A stretch of 34,571 bases of DNA from assembly GCA_027487375.1 (NCBI GenBank), contig JAIYDQ010000006.1:1-34571 (forward strand), read 5' to 3'. The stretch comes from Planctomycetaceae bacterium. Its GTDB lineage: Bacteria > Planctomycetota > Planctomycetia > Pirellulales > Pirellulaceae. How positions within the stretch are numbered: position 1 is the first letter of the stretch; every line of letters begins with the position of its first letter. The translations under genes and the position numbers were made by a program. The notes under the pieces are model-generated. The model was not told where the DNA came from, did not search any database, and saw only the letters and a list, made by a program, of their open reading frames with translations. Shown here piece by piece: positions 34,231 to 34,571 of this stretch.

Positions 34231-34571
34231 ATGACATTGAATGATTTAGTCAAGACGTGCTACAAAGCCATTGGATTGGTTTCGAAAAAACAGAAATTTT
34301 TTATTCGGATAATGCACACGCTTCGTGGCATGGCTTTGTGGCCTGGATTGCCTAGTCTTTGGATTCGCGGCGAGCTCTATTCGTTGGCGATTGCGAGTTT
34401 GTTTGGTGTCGTGCTGAATCTGGCGTTGCTCGCGACATTTTACTGGACAGAGTGGCTCTCTGTGGTACTACTCCGGTCCATGTGGTTTGGGATTGCTGCT
34501 GCTTCGTGTTGGTCGCTGGTTAAGACGATTATTCTGCCCGTTCAGATTTATCCAGCGAGACCCACGCAAGA
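34231..34571 (+). CDS. Hypothetical integral membrane protein, N-terminal part (runs off the window)
   Basis: This frame is open from the ATG at 34231 to the end of the window (113 codons) and is missing from the ORF track because it has no stop. It begins MTLNDLVKTCYKAIGL, and residue 28 is a second possible start (MHTLRGMALWPGLP). Two hydrophobic segments follow: GELYSLAIASLFGVVLNLAL, extending to about residue 73, and SVVLLRSMWFGIAAASCWSL. The motif WPGLPSLWIRGELYSLAIA suggests an ordered membrane protein, but I cannot name a family. An in-frame TGA at 34080-34082 limits the upstream extension. No function is offered. Confidence 0.7.
   Translation, partial: MTLNDLVKTCYKAIGLVSKKQKFFIRIMHTLRGMALWPGLPSLWIRGELYSLAIASLFGVVLNLALLATFYWTEWLSVVLLRSMWFGIAAASCWSLVKTIILPVQIYPARPTQ

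Noticed and set aside
1-34571. CRISPR arrays, tRNA or rRNA genes, insertion sequences
   Set aside because: None was found by eye: no regularly spaced repeats, no cloverleaf-like gene in the gaps, and no transposase or integrase motif.

Overview
The window looks like a chromosomal segment of a planctomycete, most likely from the Pirellulales group. The grounds are family-level resemblance: a FAAL-ACP-oxoamine synthase fusion, a secreted formylglycine sulfatase, a DUF4328 membrane protein, a very large secreted DUF4953/DUF5117-like metalloprotease, exported catabolic enzymes, weak or missing Shine-Dalgarno sites before many genes, and a composition near 50% GC as judged by eye. No rRNA, tRNA, CRISPR array, transposase or integrase was seen.

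Layout. (1) 25-3465, minus: one protein fusing a fatty acyl-AMP ligase, an acyl carrier protein and a PLP-dependent alpha-oxoamine synthase. It may be a one-chain route to a long-chain amino-ketone or sphingoid-like base. (2) 3905-8619, plus: hpf, ptsN-like EIIA, HPr, enzyme I and RNase E/G, closely spaced. This is a phosphorelay without sugar permeases, set beside translation and RNA-decay factors. (3) 8910-11026, minus: two unrecognised genes, one membrane anchored. (4) 11184-16599, minus: proline racemase/4-hydroxyproline epimerase, DUF885 peptidase-like protein, DapA-family aldolase/deaminase and iduronate-2-sulfatase-like sulfatase. It reads as a hydroxyproline and sulfated-matrix catabolic module. 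(5) 17302-19924, plus: DUF4328 protein and phosphohexomutase, behind a leader with an attenuator-like set of competing hairpins. (6) 20342-21727, plus: MFS transporter. (7) 22325-27935, minus: gntR-nanM-nanA-FAD oxidoreductase-nanH, a compact sialic acid operon. Its promoter carries a 12-bp perfect palindrome over the -10 box. (8) 28125-30296, plus: Tex. (9) 30846-33971, plus: secreted metzincin-like metalloprotease with a lysine/glutamate-rich insertion just before the zinc helix. (10) 34231 to the end, plus: the start of a membrane protein that runs off the window and is missing from the ORF track.

Together, regions 4, 7 and 9 suggest foraging on an animal or algal extracellular matrix: sialic acid release and cleavage, hydroxyproline breakdown, desulfation and proteolysis. 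The parts least explained by known pathways are the exported FAD oxidoreductase inside the sialic acid operon and the three-domain acyl/amino-acid condensing enzyme. All functional calls rest on motifs read by eye; no database search was possible.
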